Shown in pieces: positions 24,085 through 31,900 of a DNA stretch of 61,486 bases (position 1 is the first letter of the stretch; each line of letters opens with the position of its first letter). The translations under genes and the position numbers were made by a program. Origin of the DNA: DASRHK01 sp035650495 (GTDB taxonomy: Bacteria > Pseudomonadota > Gammaproteobacteria > Nevskiales > Nevskiaceae). The notes beneath the pieces were generated by a model. The model ran no database searches and was not told the DNA's origin. It worked only from the letters and a program-made list of their open reading frames with translations. Location: positions 1-61,486 of the forward strand of contig DASRHK010000036.1 in the NCBI GenBank assembly GCA_035650495.1, given 5' to 3'.

Positions 24085-25599
24085 TCAGGCTCCCTCGCGC
24101 CAAACGCGCAGACGATGCTGGCGTTCAGGATCGTCGACCACACGGATCGCATCGAGCCCGACCATCAGCGTGGCGCGGCGCTGCGCGTCGTAAGCAGGCC
24201 AGTCGCCCAGCGGTCCCGACGGATCACCGGTGCGTGCGAATTGTCCGACCATCTTCGCCCAACGCTGCGCGAGCGCCGGCGCGGCCGGCGAGGTGCAGAT
24301 CGGCGTCATCGACGGTTGCGGATCCGCGTACCAGTTGAAGGTGAACGCGAGATCGGTGCAATGCGTCGACCCGACATCGATGCCGCCGAGCGAGCCCGGC
24401 GTAGCATCGAGTACGAAGCGGAAGGCCTTCGCCCCCGCTTGGCGCGTCGCAAGAGCAAAGATGATTGAGCCGCGTCGGAACACGTCCGTCACCGCGGCGT
24501 CGGCCATCGCGTAAGCGGACCAAATTGGTTTCTGCCGATGCTGACGCAGGAGATAGCGCCATACGCTGTCGCCGCCCGCGGCGACAGCGCCGTAGCCGAT
24601 CGCCGCCGCGCGCAGCAGGAATTCTCGTTTCAATCCGCGCTGCTTGTAGTGATCGATGAAGGCGGCTAGGAATTTTCCTTCGTTGGGTTGATAACCCATC
24701 ACCAGCGGGACCGCATCCGCGCCGCGTTGCGCGATGAGATCGGCGACGGGAGCCGGTAGGAGCCGTCCCGGCTCTGGCGGACATCCCAAGCGCATGCCGC
24801 GGTACTGCGCGCGCAATTGCAGCTTCAACACGTCCTGCGCCGGCGCTTGCAGCAGGAAGTCGATTACGTCGCGCCGCGAGGTCTTGCGCAAGCGTGCGAA
24901 CAGCGCCGGCGTGTCCGCGATCGGCGCCATCGGCGCGCAGTGACCACTGAAGGCCATCGCGCGGTGAACCAGGCCACGCGCCGCGGGAATCGCGCAGAGG
25001 TTGAGCGTCGCCATGGCGCCCTGCGATTCGCCCATCACCGTGACGCAGTCTGGGTCGCCGCCGTAGTCGGCAATGTTGTCGCGCACCCATTGCAGCGCCA
25101 GCAACTGATCCGCGATCCAGTTGTTGCCGGAATCGAAGTAGGGGCCGCCGAGCTCGGAAAGATCGAGCAAGCCGAACACGCCAAGGCGATAGTTGATGCA
25201 GACCACGACCGCGTCGGCCGTCGCGGCTAGAGCGCTGCCGTCGTACTGATTTGCGGATCCGCCAGTTCCACCGCCCCCGTATATCCAGAACAGGACCGGT
25301 CGAGGTTTGATCGACGGCGTCGCCGGAACATGGATGTTGAGGAAAAGGCAGTCCTCGCTGTAGCCGCCCGCAGGTTCGGGGCCGTAGAAGAAAGCGTACG
25401 GACCTTGCAGGGGCTGCGCTTTCGGCGTGGTGGCGTCGTAGATGCCTTCCCAGCCGCCCGCTGCGACCGGCCGCTGAAAGCGCTTCGGCGGCTGTCCGAA
25501 CCTCAATCCCCAGAACGTGTGCGCGCCGATGCGCTCCACGCCTCGCACACGTCCGAGTCGCGTTGACCGTTCCACCACCGCAGCTTCTGATCTCGACAT
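24085..25599 (-). CDS. Second type-B carboxylesterase
   Basis: A 504-residue type-B esterase relative. Nucleophile elbow VMGESQGAMATL (GESQG instead of the usual GESAG), oxyanion segment FWIYGGGGTGGS (Tyr replaces the usual His), acid region QPNEGKF and a C-terminal His in GSTHCTDLAFTFN. The triad is complete. No signal peptide is visible. It converges on GH78 with only 2 bases between stops. The operator at 25633-25648 predicts transcription starting at the A of ATG 25599, although GAGGG just before the ATG would only act on a longer transcript. The role is removal of an acyl group from the imported compound. Confidence 0.87.
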   Translation of the reverse strand: MSRSEAAVVERSTRLGRVRGVERIGAHTFWGLRFGQPPKRFQRPVAAGGWEGIYDATTPKAQPLQGPYAFFYGPEPAGGYSEDCLFLNIHVPATPSIKPRPVLFWIYGGGGTGGSANQYDGSALAATADAVVVCINYRLGVFGLLDLSELGGPYFDSGNNWIADQLLALQWVRDNIADYGGDPDCVTVMGESQGAMATLNLCAIPAARGLVHRAMAFSGHCAPMAPIADTPALFARLRKTSRRDVIDFLLQAPAQDVLKLQLRAQYRGMRLGCPPEPGRLLPAPVADLIAQRGADAVPLVMGYQPNEGKFLAAFIDHYKQRGLKREFLLRAAAIGYGAVAAGGDSVWRYLLRQHRQKPIWSAYAMADAAVTDVFRRGSIIFALATRQAGAKAFRFVLDATPGSLGGIDVGSTHCTDLAFTFNWYADPQPSMTPICTSPAAPALAQRWAKMVGQFARTGDPSGPLGDWPAYDAQRRATLMVGLDAIRVVDDPERQHRLRVWREGA

Positions 25600-25632
25600 C
25601 CCTCTAACGTAGCGCGTTCACGATGGCGAACG

Positions 25633-25648
25633 TGTCGTCTACGCGACA
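25633..25648. promoter_or_regulatory. Crp-type palindromic operator, second esterase promoter
   Basis: TGTCGTCTACGCGACA is a variant of the island palindrome with perfect 5-base arms TGTCG/CGACA. Its centre is 41.5 bases upstream of the esterase ATG (25599). The hexamer TACGTT (25611-25606) lies exactly at -12 to -7, predicting a leaderless transcript. It is the most divergent of the five sites and so the weakest by sequence, but its spacing is exact. Confidence 0.6.
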
Positions 25649-25835
25649 GTGGCCTCCCCAACCTCCGCTTACGGGAAGCTTGTTCGTCGCGGTCGACCGG
25701 CAGCTTCTGGCCGATAGTGAGCGCTCGCGCTTTCACTTCGAACGTCCGGTGATTCACGCTTTGCTGCCGATCAGGTTGGGATAGAACGGCGCTCTTCTGC
25801 TGGACTGCTGCGCGACTACGGCTTTAAGCGCGCCG

Positions 25836-26012
25836 TTACTTCGTCGGATAGGTTTTCGCCAACTCGCTTTGATAGTAGGCGTCAGCTTCTTTCGCTCTTT
25901 GCCTTAGCTGCTCGCGCTCGAGGCTTGTCAGCATTTCGGAAGCTGGCGAGGTAGCGGGTGTCGTCGGAACTGAGGGCGTTTGGCTCGGTTTTGAAGCGCG
26001 TTCTGAATTCAT
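25836..26012 (-). CDS. Possible small hypothetical protein
   Basis: A 58-residue frame (MNSERASKPSQ to SELAKTYPTK) with a disordered Ser/Pro/Thr-rich first half and a charged helix in the second half (SLEREQLRQRAKEADAYY). GGAG lies 8 bases before ATG 26012, a good ribosome-binding arrangement; an in-frame TTG 6 bases upstream is less likely. No family is recognised. The rest of 25649-26097 shows no gene, only a degenerate stretch resembling DNA at 3340-3420. Confidence 0.45.
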   Translation of the reverse strand: MNSERASKPSQTPSVPTTPATSPASEMLTSLEREQLRQRAKEADAYYQSELAKTYPTK

Positions 26013-26097
26013 CGCCAACGCTCCGATGATGAGACCGCGTCGCAGATCAGTCGCGGCGAATTACACGCGCGACTCGACTTCACAACAGGACCTAGCT

Positions 26098-26204
26098 GCT
26101 AAATCGCCGACACGGAGTCGATCTGCAGGCTGGGGTCCCGCAAAAGTCCCGCAATGCCTTGCCGCGAATTCGCGACTTTCCAGCCAAGCTTCGTAACTCT
26201 CTGA
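26098..26204 (+). pseudogene. Relic of a phage-type integrase C-terminus beside tRNA-Met
   Basis: Read from 26115, the frame gives ESICRLGSRKSPAMP, matching ESICKLGSRKSPAMP of the intact integrase (2067-3326). After that a one-base deletion shifts the frame, but nucleotide similarity continues (AATTCGCGAC, CAGCCAA, TCGTAA, TGAGAAGG) up to about 17 bases from the tRNA 3' end. No catalytic domain remains upstream. The orientation, integrase reading toward the tRNA 3' end, fits a tRNA-targeting element. It marks the right border of the catabolic island. Confidence 0.7.
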
Positions 26205-26220
26205 GAAGGCTCGTGAAAAC

Positions 26221-26297
26221 TGGTGGTGATGGGCAGAATCGAACTGCCGACCTCAGCATTATGAGTGCCGCGCTCTAACCGTCTGAGCTACATCACC
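26221..26297 (-). tRNA. tRNA-Met(CAT), elongator type
   Basis: The minus strand folds into a full cloverleaf: acceptor GGTGATG/CATCACC, D arm GCTC-GAGC, anticodon loop CTCATAA with anticodon CAT, T arm GGCAG-TTCGATT-CTGCC, and an encoded CCA. The loop context resembles elongator tRNA-Met; a CAT-anticodon tRNA-Ile (modified to lysidine) cannot be fully excluded. The 3' end faces the integrase relic and is the probable attachment site of the island. Confidence 0.9.
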
Positions 26298-26345
26298 GGC
26301 TGGAGCCTTCTCGAGGGCGCGCATTTTACCAGCGCGCCCGCGCTG

Positions 26346-27440
26346 CTACACGTTGAACCGGAAGTGCATGACGTCGCCCTCGTGGACGACGTATTCCTTG
26401 CCTTCGAGACGCAGCTTGCCCGCATCGCGCGCGCCCGCTTCGCCCTTGAACTTGATGTAATCGTCGTAGGCGATGACTTCGGCGCGGATGAAGCCGCGCT
26501 CGAAGTCGGTGTGGATCACGCCGGCGGCTTGCGGCGCGGTGGCGCCGGTCTTCACGGTCCACGCGCGCACTTCCTGCACGCCGGCGGTGAAATAGGTTTG
26601 CAGGCCGAGCAGCTTGTAGCCCGCGCGGATCACGCGGTTCAAGCCCGGCTCGGTGAGACCGAGATCCTGGAGGAACGCTGTCTTGTCGGCGTCGTCGAGC
26701 TGCGCGATCTCGGCTTCGATCGCCGCGCAGACGGCGACGAGCTCCGCGCCTTCCTTCTTCGCCTGCTGCTGCAGCTTCGCCAGATATTCGTTGCCGCTCT
26801 TCAAGCCAGCCTCGTCGACGTTGGCGACGTAGAGCATCGGCTTCATCGTGATCAGGTTGTACTCGCGGATCTGCAGCGCTTCGTCCGCGGTGAGGCTGAG
26901 CGAGCGGGCAGGGTTGCCGGCATCGAGGTGCGCCTGCATGCGCTTCAAGAGCTCGTGCTTGGCGATCGCTTCCTTCGCGCCGGTCTTGGCGTTCTTGCCG
27001 GCGCGCTCGGCCGCCTTGGCGATCACTTCGACGTCCGCGAGCGCCAGCTCCATGTTGATGATCTCGGCGTCGCGGATCGGATCGACCTTCTCCATCACGT
27101 GGATGATGTCGTCGTCGACGAAGCAGCGCACGACGTGCACGATCGCGTCGGTCTCGCGGATGTGCGAGAGGAACGCGTTGCCCTTGCCTTTGCCTTCGCT
27201 CGCGCCCTCGACGAGCCCGGCGATGTCGACGAACTCCACGGCCGCGCCGAGGATGCGCTGCGGCTTGACGATCTCCGCGAGCGTGTCGAGTCGCGCATCA
27301 GGCACCGCGACCACGCCGACGTTGGGGTCGATGGTGCAGAACGGATAGTTCTCCGCTGCGATCTGCGCCTTGGTCAGCGCGTTGAAGAGCGTCGACTTGC
27401 CGACGTTCGGCAGACCGACGATGCCGCATTTGATGCCCAC
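26346..27440 (-). CDS. ychF: Redox-regulated ATPase YchF
   Basis: A 364-residue Obg-family P-loop NTPase: G1 GLPNVGKSTLFNALTK, G3-like FVDIAGLVEGASEGKGKGNAF, the ATP-selective NVDE in place of NKxD, and a C-terminal TGS domain (FTAGVQEVRAWTVKTGATAPQAAGVIHTDFE region). YchF binds ribosomes and affects oxidative-stress responses. The start is GTG 27440, directly next to the pth stop, so pth-ychF are coupled. The rplY-pth-ychF order is the usual gammaproteobacterial one. Full length. Confidence 0.97.
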   Translation of the reverse strand: MGIKCGIVGLPNVGKSTLFNALTKAQIAAENYPFCTIDPNVGVVAVPDARLDTLAEIVKPQRILGAAVEFVDIAGLVEGASEGKGKGNAFLSHIRETDAIVHVVRCFVDDDIIHVMEKVDPIRDAEIINMELALADVEVIAKAAERAGKNAKTGAKEAIAKHELLKRMQAHLDAGNPARSLSLTADEALQIREYNLITMKPMLYVANVDEAGLKSGNEYLAKLQQQAKKEGAELVAVCAAIEAEIAQLDDADKTAFLQDLGLTEPGLNRVIRAGYKLLGLQTYFTAGVQEVRAWTVKTGATAPQAAGVIHTDFERGFIRAEVIAYDDYIKFKGEAGARDAGKLRLEGKEYVVHEGDVMHFRFNV

Positions 27441-28046
27441 TTACTTCTCCGTTTCCTCTTCGTCCGCAGCTTTGGTGTGCAGCTGGTTCATCGCTTTCGC
27501 GAGGCCCTGATGGATCAGCACCGGCAGCACGTCGAGCGAGCGGCCAATCGCGTCGAGCATGTTCTCTTCGTCGGTCGCGTTCGGGCGTCCGAGCACGTGA
27601 CCGAGCACCTTGTCCTTCGTGCCCGGATGCGCGATGCCGATGCGAAGCCGCATGTAGGCGTCGCCGATGTGCTCGTGCACGCTGCGCAGACCGTTATGAC
27701 CGCCGTGGCCGCCGCCTTGCTTCAGGCGCGCGACGCCCGCCGGCAGATCGAGCTCGTCGTGCACCACGAGGATTTCCTCGGGCGCGATCTTGTAGAAGCC
27801 GATGAGCTTGCCGATCGCCTCGCCGCTGCGATTCATGAAGGTCGACGGCTTGAACAGCAGCACGCTCTCGCCGGCGATCGTCGCCTTGGCCAGGTCGCCC
27901 TGGAACTTGTGCTCCGCGCGGAAGGCCACTTCGCAGCTCCGCGCGAGCGCGTCGACGAACCAGAACCCGGCGTTGTGGCGCGTGCGCGAGTGCTCCAGCC
28001 CCGGATTGCCGAGGCCGACGATCGCGCGCAGCGTCGAATCGGACAT
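27441..28046 (-). CDS. pth: Peptidyl-tRNA hydrolase
   Basis: A 201-residue Pth. Motifs: GLGNPG with the active Asn, catalytic His in TRHNAGFWF, LFKPSTFMNRSGEA, and HDELDLPAG with Asp. It recycles peptidyl-tRNA by hydrolysing the ester bond. The final Glu/Lys-rich tail (AADEEETEK) is ordinary. It lies between rplY and ychF, with a strong hairpin in the gap after rplY. Confidence 0.97.
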   Translation of the reverse strand: MSDSTLRAIVGLGNPGLEHSRTRHNAGFWFVDALARSCEVAFRAEHKFQGDLAKATIAGESVLLFKPSTFMNRSGEAIGKLIGFYKIAPEEILVVHDELDLPAGVARLKQGGGHGGHNGLRSVHEHIGDAYMRLRIGIAHPGTKDKVLGHVLGRPNATDEENMLDAIGRSLDVLPVLIHQGLAKAMNQLHTKAADEEETEK

Positions 28047-28072
28047 CGCTCAAAGGTCTCCACAAATGCAAA

Positions 28073-28095
28073 CCCCCTCCCTTGCGGGGAGGGGG
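28073..28095. terminator. GC-rich hairpin between rplY and pth
   Basis: CCCCCTCCC and GGGAGGGGG form a 9-bp stem around TTGCG. There is no T-run on either side, so this is more likely an attenuating or mRNA-stabilising hairpin, or a REP-like palindrome, that lowers pth-ychF expression relative to rplY. Confidence 0.5.
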
Positions 28096-28114
28096 CAGGT
28101 GCAGCGCGAGAAGA

Positions 28115-28843
28115 TTACTTCTTCTTCTCTTCCTTCTTCTCTTCCTTCTTGCCGGCCTCGGGCTTGGCGCCCTCGGCGCCCGCAGCGGCAGCGTCCGGAG
28201 CCTTCTGCGCCGTCGCCGGCACTTCGGCTGCCGCGACTTCCGCGGTCGGGACAACTTCTTCGACCACTGCGCGCGGGATGTGAACGGCCGCGACAGAGGC
28301 GTCCTTGCCGAGTCGCAGGTCGACGAGCCCGACGCCCGCAGGGATCGGCAGCTTCGACAGATGGATCGACTCGTTGAGCTCGAGCTTCGACAGATCGACC
28401 TCGATGAACTCCGGCAGGTCCTTCGGCAGGCACTCGACCTCGACCTGGCTCATGTGATGCTCGATCACGCCGCCGCCGACCTTGACGCCCGGCGCGACTT
28501 CGCCGCCCTTGAAGTGCAGCGGCACCTGCATGCGGATCGCCACGTCGGCGAGCACGCGCAGGAAATCGGCATGGATGATCGACTCGTTCACCGGATGGCG
28601 CTGGAGGTCCTTGATGACGACCTGCTGCGCGTTGCCGCCGAGGTTGAGCGTGAGGATGTGCGCGAAGAACGCTTCTTGCTGGACGTGCTTCGACATCTCG
28701 TTGTGGGACAGCGAGATCATCTCGGTCTCGCCCTTACCGCCGTACAGCACCGCGGGGACCTTGCCGGCGCGACGCAGGCGGCGGCTCGCACCTTTGCCTT
28801 GGTCTGCGCGGGGCTCCGCGGTCACTACGAAACTAGTGGCCAT
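28115..28843 (-). CDS. rplY: 50S ribosomal protein bL25 (Ctc form)
   Basis: A 242-residue long-form bL25: N-terminal 5S rRNA-binding domain (SRRLRRAGKVPAVLYGGKG...MSKHVQQEAFFAHILTLNLGG), C-terminal Ctc beta domain (PLHFKGGEVAPGVKVGG), then an Ala-rich linker and a Lys/Glu-rich tail (PEAGKKEEKKEEKKK). The tail length is lineage-specific. CGGAG precedes ATG 28843. Confidence 0.97.
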   Translation of the reverse strand: MATSFVVTAEPRADQGKGASRRLRRAGKVPAVLYGGKGETEMISLSHNEMSKHVQQEAFFAHILTLNLGGNAQQVVIKDLQRHPVNESIIHADFLRVLADVAIRMQVPLHFKGGEVAPGVKVGGGVIEHHMSQVEVECLPKDLPEFIEVDLSKLELNESIHLSKLPIPAGVGLVDLRLGKDASVAAVHIPRAVVEEVVPTAEVAAAEVPATAQKAPDAAAAGAEGAKPEAGKKEEKKEEKKK

Positions 28844-28911
28844 TTCAAAAGCTCCGAAAGTTGAAAGGAAAATCCCCGGCCCGCGACCAGGCAGGGGGCG
28901 CGCATTCTACA

Positions 28912-28940
28912 CCAAAACAAAACCCCGCCTTCAGCGGGGT
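28912..28940 (-). terminator. Rho-independent terminator of the TonB receptor gene
   Basis: On the minus strand ACCCCGC-TGAAG-GCGGGGT is followed by TTTGTTTT, 22 bases after the receptor stop at 28962. It separates that gene from rplY. Confidence 0.85.
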
Positions 28941-28961
28941 CCTGTCGGATCGCGAGGGCCC

Positions 28962-31900
28962 TTAGAACTTCTTGCCGACCCGGATGTAGCCGAAGCGGCC
29001 GGGGATGTCGTAGGCCAGCGGATCGTAGTTCCACAGGATGCCGCCGAAGCTCGGATCGGCCGAGATGGGCGGCGAGCGGTTGAACAGGTTGTTCACGCCG
29101 ACCACGACCTCGATGTTCGACGGCGAGAACGTGTAGCCGGTCTGGACGTCGTGGTAGAAGATCGTCTTCAGCCTGTTCTCGGAGATGTCGGTGCCATCCG
29201 CATTGACCTTCGGATCGCTGCACAGCCCGAAATCGGCCAGCGACGGCTGACCCGGGAATCCGTCGACGCAGCCTTCGGTGCGCTGGTAGACCATACGCGT
29301 GGTCCAGGAGAACTGGAAGCCACCGCGCTGCAGCTCGTAGACGGCATTGCCGCGCCAGCGCGGAACCGACGTGCCGCCGAATTCCTGACCCGCGGTCGGC
29401 GGGCTGACTTCGTCGCCCTGGCCGGGGACCGGGATGCGGCCTTCGTACTTGATGAGGTACGAGGTGTCGACCGCAATCTTGTTGCGCCCGAAGACGGCCG
29501 GAACCGGCAGCGTGTAGTCGATGCCGCCGTCGATGCCACTGGTGTCCAGCGTCGAGAAGTTCACGTAGCGGTCTTCGATGAAGTCGAGCGTATTCGTGCC
29601 GGTGCGATGCACGAAGTCGCAGAACGCGCGGCTCGACGAGCGATAGCAGGCGTTGAGGATGTACTGGCTGCCCGGCGTCGCGATGAAGTTGTCGACCTTG
29701 ATGCGGTAGTAGTCCGCATTGATGTTCAGCCCGCGGATGAGGCCCGGGCTGAACACGAGGCCGTAGGTGAGGGTGCGCGCCTTCTCAGGATGCAGGCCAC
29801 GGTTGCCGCCGACGATCGCGCGAGTCTGCGGCTGCTGCGCCGGAGCGCCGTTGATGCCGTCCGCGTTGCAGTTCGCGTCGGTGGTCGGATCGGTGCGGAA
29901 CGCCGCGCAAGGATCGATCACCGAATCGAAGCTCACCGTGTCGCCGAGGAAGAGCTCGCCGACCGACGGCGCGCGGAACGCGCTCGAATAAGTGCCGCGC
30001 AGGAGCAGATCGTCATACACGCGCCAGCGCATGCCGGCCTTGCCGGTGGTGGCGTTGCCCGACAGCGCGTACTTCGACACGCGACCGGCGAGCGACAGAT
30101 CGATCAGCTTGATCAGCGGCAGATCGCCGAGCACCGGAACGCCGAGCTCGAGGTAGGCTTCGCGCGCGCTGTTCTGGCCGCGCGTCTCTTTCGCGTTGTT
30201 GCCGAACGCCTGATCGTTCTGGAATTGCGCGTCGGGCATGTCGTGGTACTGGTCGCGACGGTACTCGCCGCCGATCGCGATGGCAATCGGGCCTGCGGGC
30301 AGGTGGACCGGTCCGAGATCGGTGGTGATGTTGAGGTAGACGTCGTCCTGGCGAACCTGCGTGCGGTTGACCGCGGCCGGTGCGACGTAATCGATCATCG
30401 CCTGCGTGATGCCAGCCTGGCCGGCGAACAGATTGAGCGGCACGCAATCGCCCGTGCAGTTCTCCGGCGGACCGAGCGCGCGCTCGAGATGATCCTCGCG
30501 GAACACGTTCTGCGACTTGCCCGACTCCTTCTTGGTGTTCTTCGAATAGGTGTAGCCGATGTCCCAGTTGAACATGTGCTCGACGATGTCGAACTGACCC
30601 TCGAAGCCGCCGCCGAGGCGGATCGTGTCGTTCTGGAAGATCGACTGGCGCGGATCGCCGAGCAGGCGGATGCCGAACACGCCGGAGCCGACGCCGAGGC
30701 CCGCGCCGGTGGGGCCGCCCACCACGGTGTCGCCGACGATGCCGGTCGGATCGGGAATCGTCGTCGGCGGGAAGGGCAGGTTCACCGTCGTGTCCGCCGG
30801 CGGCGTGCCGCGGCCGATGTCCTGATGGAACGGGTTGTACATCTGGCGCGCGTCGATGTACGACGGGAAGCCGATCAGGTCACCACCTTGGATGAAGTTG
30901 TAGCCGATCTGCGAAAGCGCGGTGCGGTGGTTGTACAGCCCCTGGAAGTTGAAGTTCACGCCGTCGAACAGATGCTGGCGGAGCTGCGTGAACAGTCCGT
31001 AGCGCTTGCTCGGGTTCTGGATGTTGAAGCCTTCGGCGCGATTGAACGCGTCGTCGGGACCGCGCGTGTGGAAATCAGTGGGGAACGTGCCAGGCGTGCC
31101 CGGCGTGTGCGCGAGATCGCAGACCGGCAGGGTGGGCTCGCAAGCCTGCGCCGCGAGCGCGATCGTCGTCGGCGTCGGCACGAAGGTGAAGCGGCCATTG
31201 GGCCCGAGCGTGCTCCAGCGTCCGACGCCGGTGTCGATGTGGTTCCAGGCGGAGATCCAGCGCGACGTCGCCTTGACGTCGTCTTCCTTGGTGAAGCTGA
31301 AGTTCGCGAAGATCGACGTGCCGCCGCTGACGTGGCCGAACGAGATCTGGTGCTGCTGCGTCGCGCCGTCGCCCTGCTCGAACTCGCCGTACTGCGACGA
31401 CAGCTCGAAGCCCTGGTAATTCTTGCGCGTGATGATGTTGACCACGCCGGCGATCGCGTCGGAGCCGTACACGGCCGACGCGCCGTCCTTCAGCACTTCG
31501 ATGCGCTCGATGATCGACGTCGGGATCGTGTTGAGGTCGACCGCGGACGTGCTCGTCGACGTCAGGCCGTTCACCCAGCGATGGCCGTCGACGAGGATCA
31601 GCACGCGATTGGTGCCGAGGTTGCGGAAGTCCAGATTGGTCTCGCCGCCGGTCAGCGCGAGCGAGGCAAACGCGGTGTTGATACTGCTGCCCGCGGTCGT
31701 CATGCGGATGAGCAGATCGCCGATGTTGGTGAGACCGGAGCGCTCGATGTCCTTGCGGCTGACGACGGCGACCGGCTGCGCGGTCTCGAAGTCCTGGCGC
31801 TTCAGTCGCGAGCCGGTGACTTCGACCTTCTCGAGCTTGGTCGCGTCGGAGCTTCCTGCCGGCGCCGGCTGCGCTTGCGCGGCCTGCTCCTGGACCGGGA

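Larger units (their letters stand above)
3327..26297. mobile_element. Candidate catabolic genomic island at tRNA-Met
   Basis: The interval lies between the intact integrase (ending at 3326) and tRNA-Met (26221-26297), whose 3' side carries a homologous, frameshifted integrase relic. The cargo is a self-contained catabolic gene set with its own two regulators and a shared operator, and core genes begin directly beyond the tRNA. The best reading is a tandem array: one element to the left with its integrase intact, and this one with its integrase reduced to about 100 bases. Boundaries are inferred; the left limit could lie further left if both recombinases belong to the same element. Confidence 0.55.

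Noticed and set aside
25503..25757. An 84-codon minus-strand open frame upstream of the second esterase
   Set aside because: It overlaps the esterase start in another frame and covers its operator and promoter; no family is recognised.
26265..28283. A 672-codon plus-strand open frame
   Set aside because: Opposite ychF and pth, which have clear motifs; it begins inside the tRNA-Met region.
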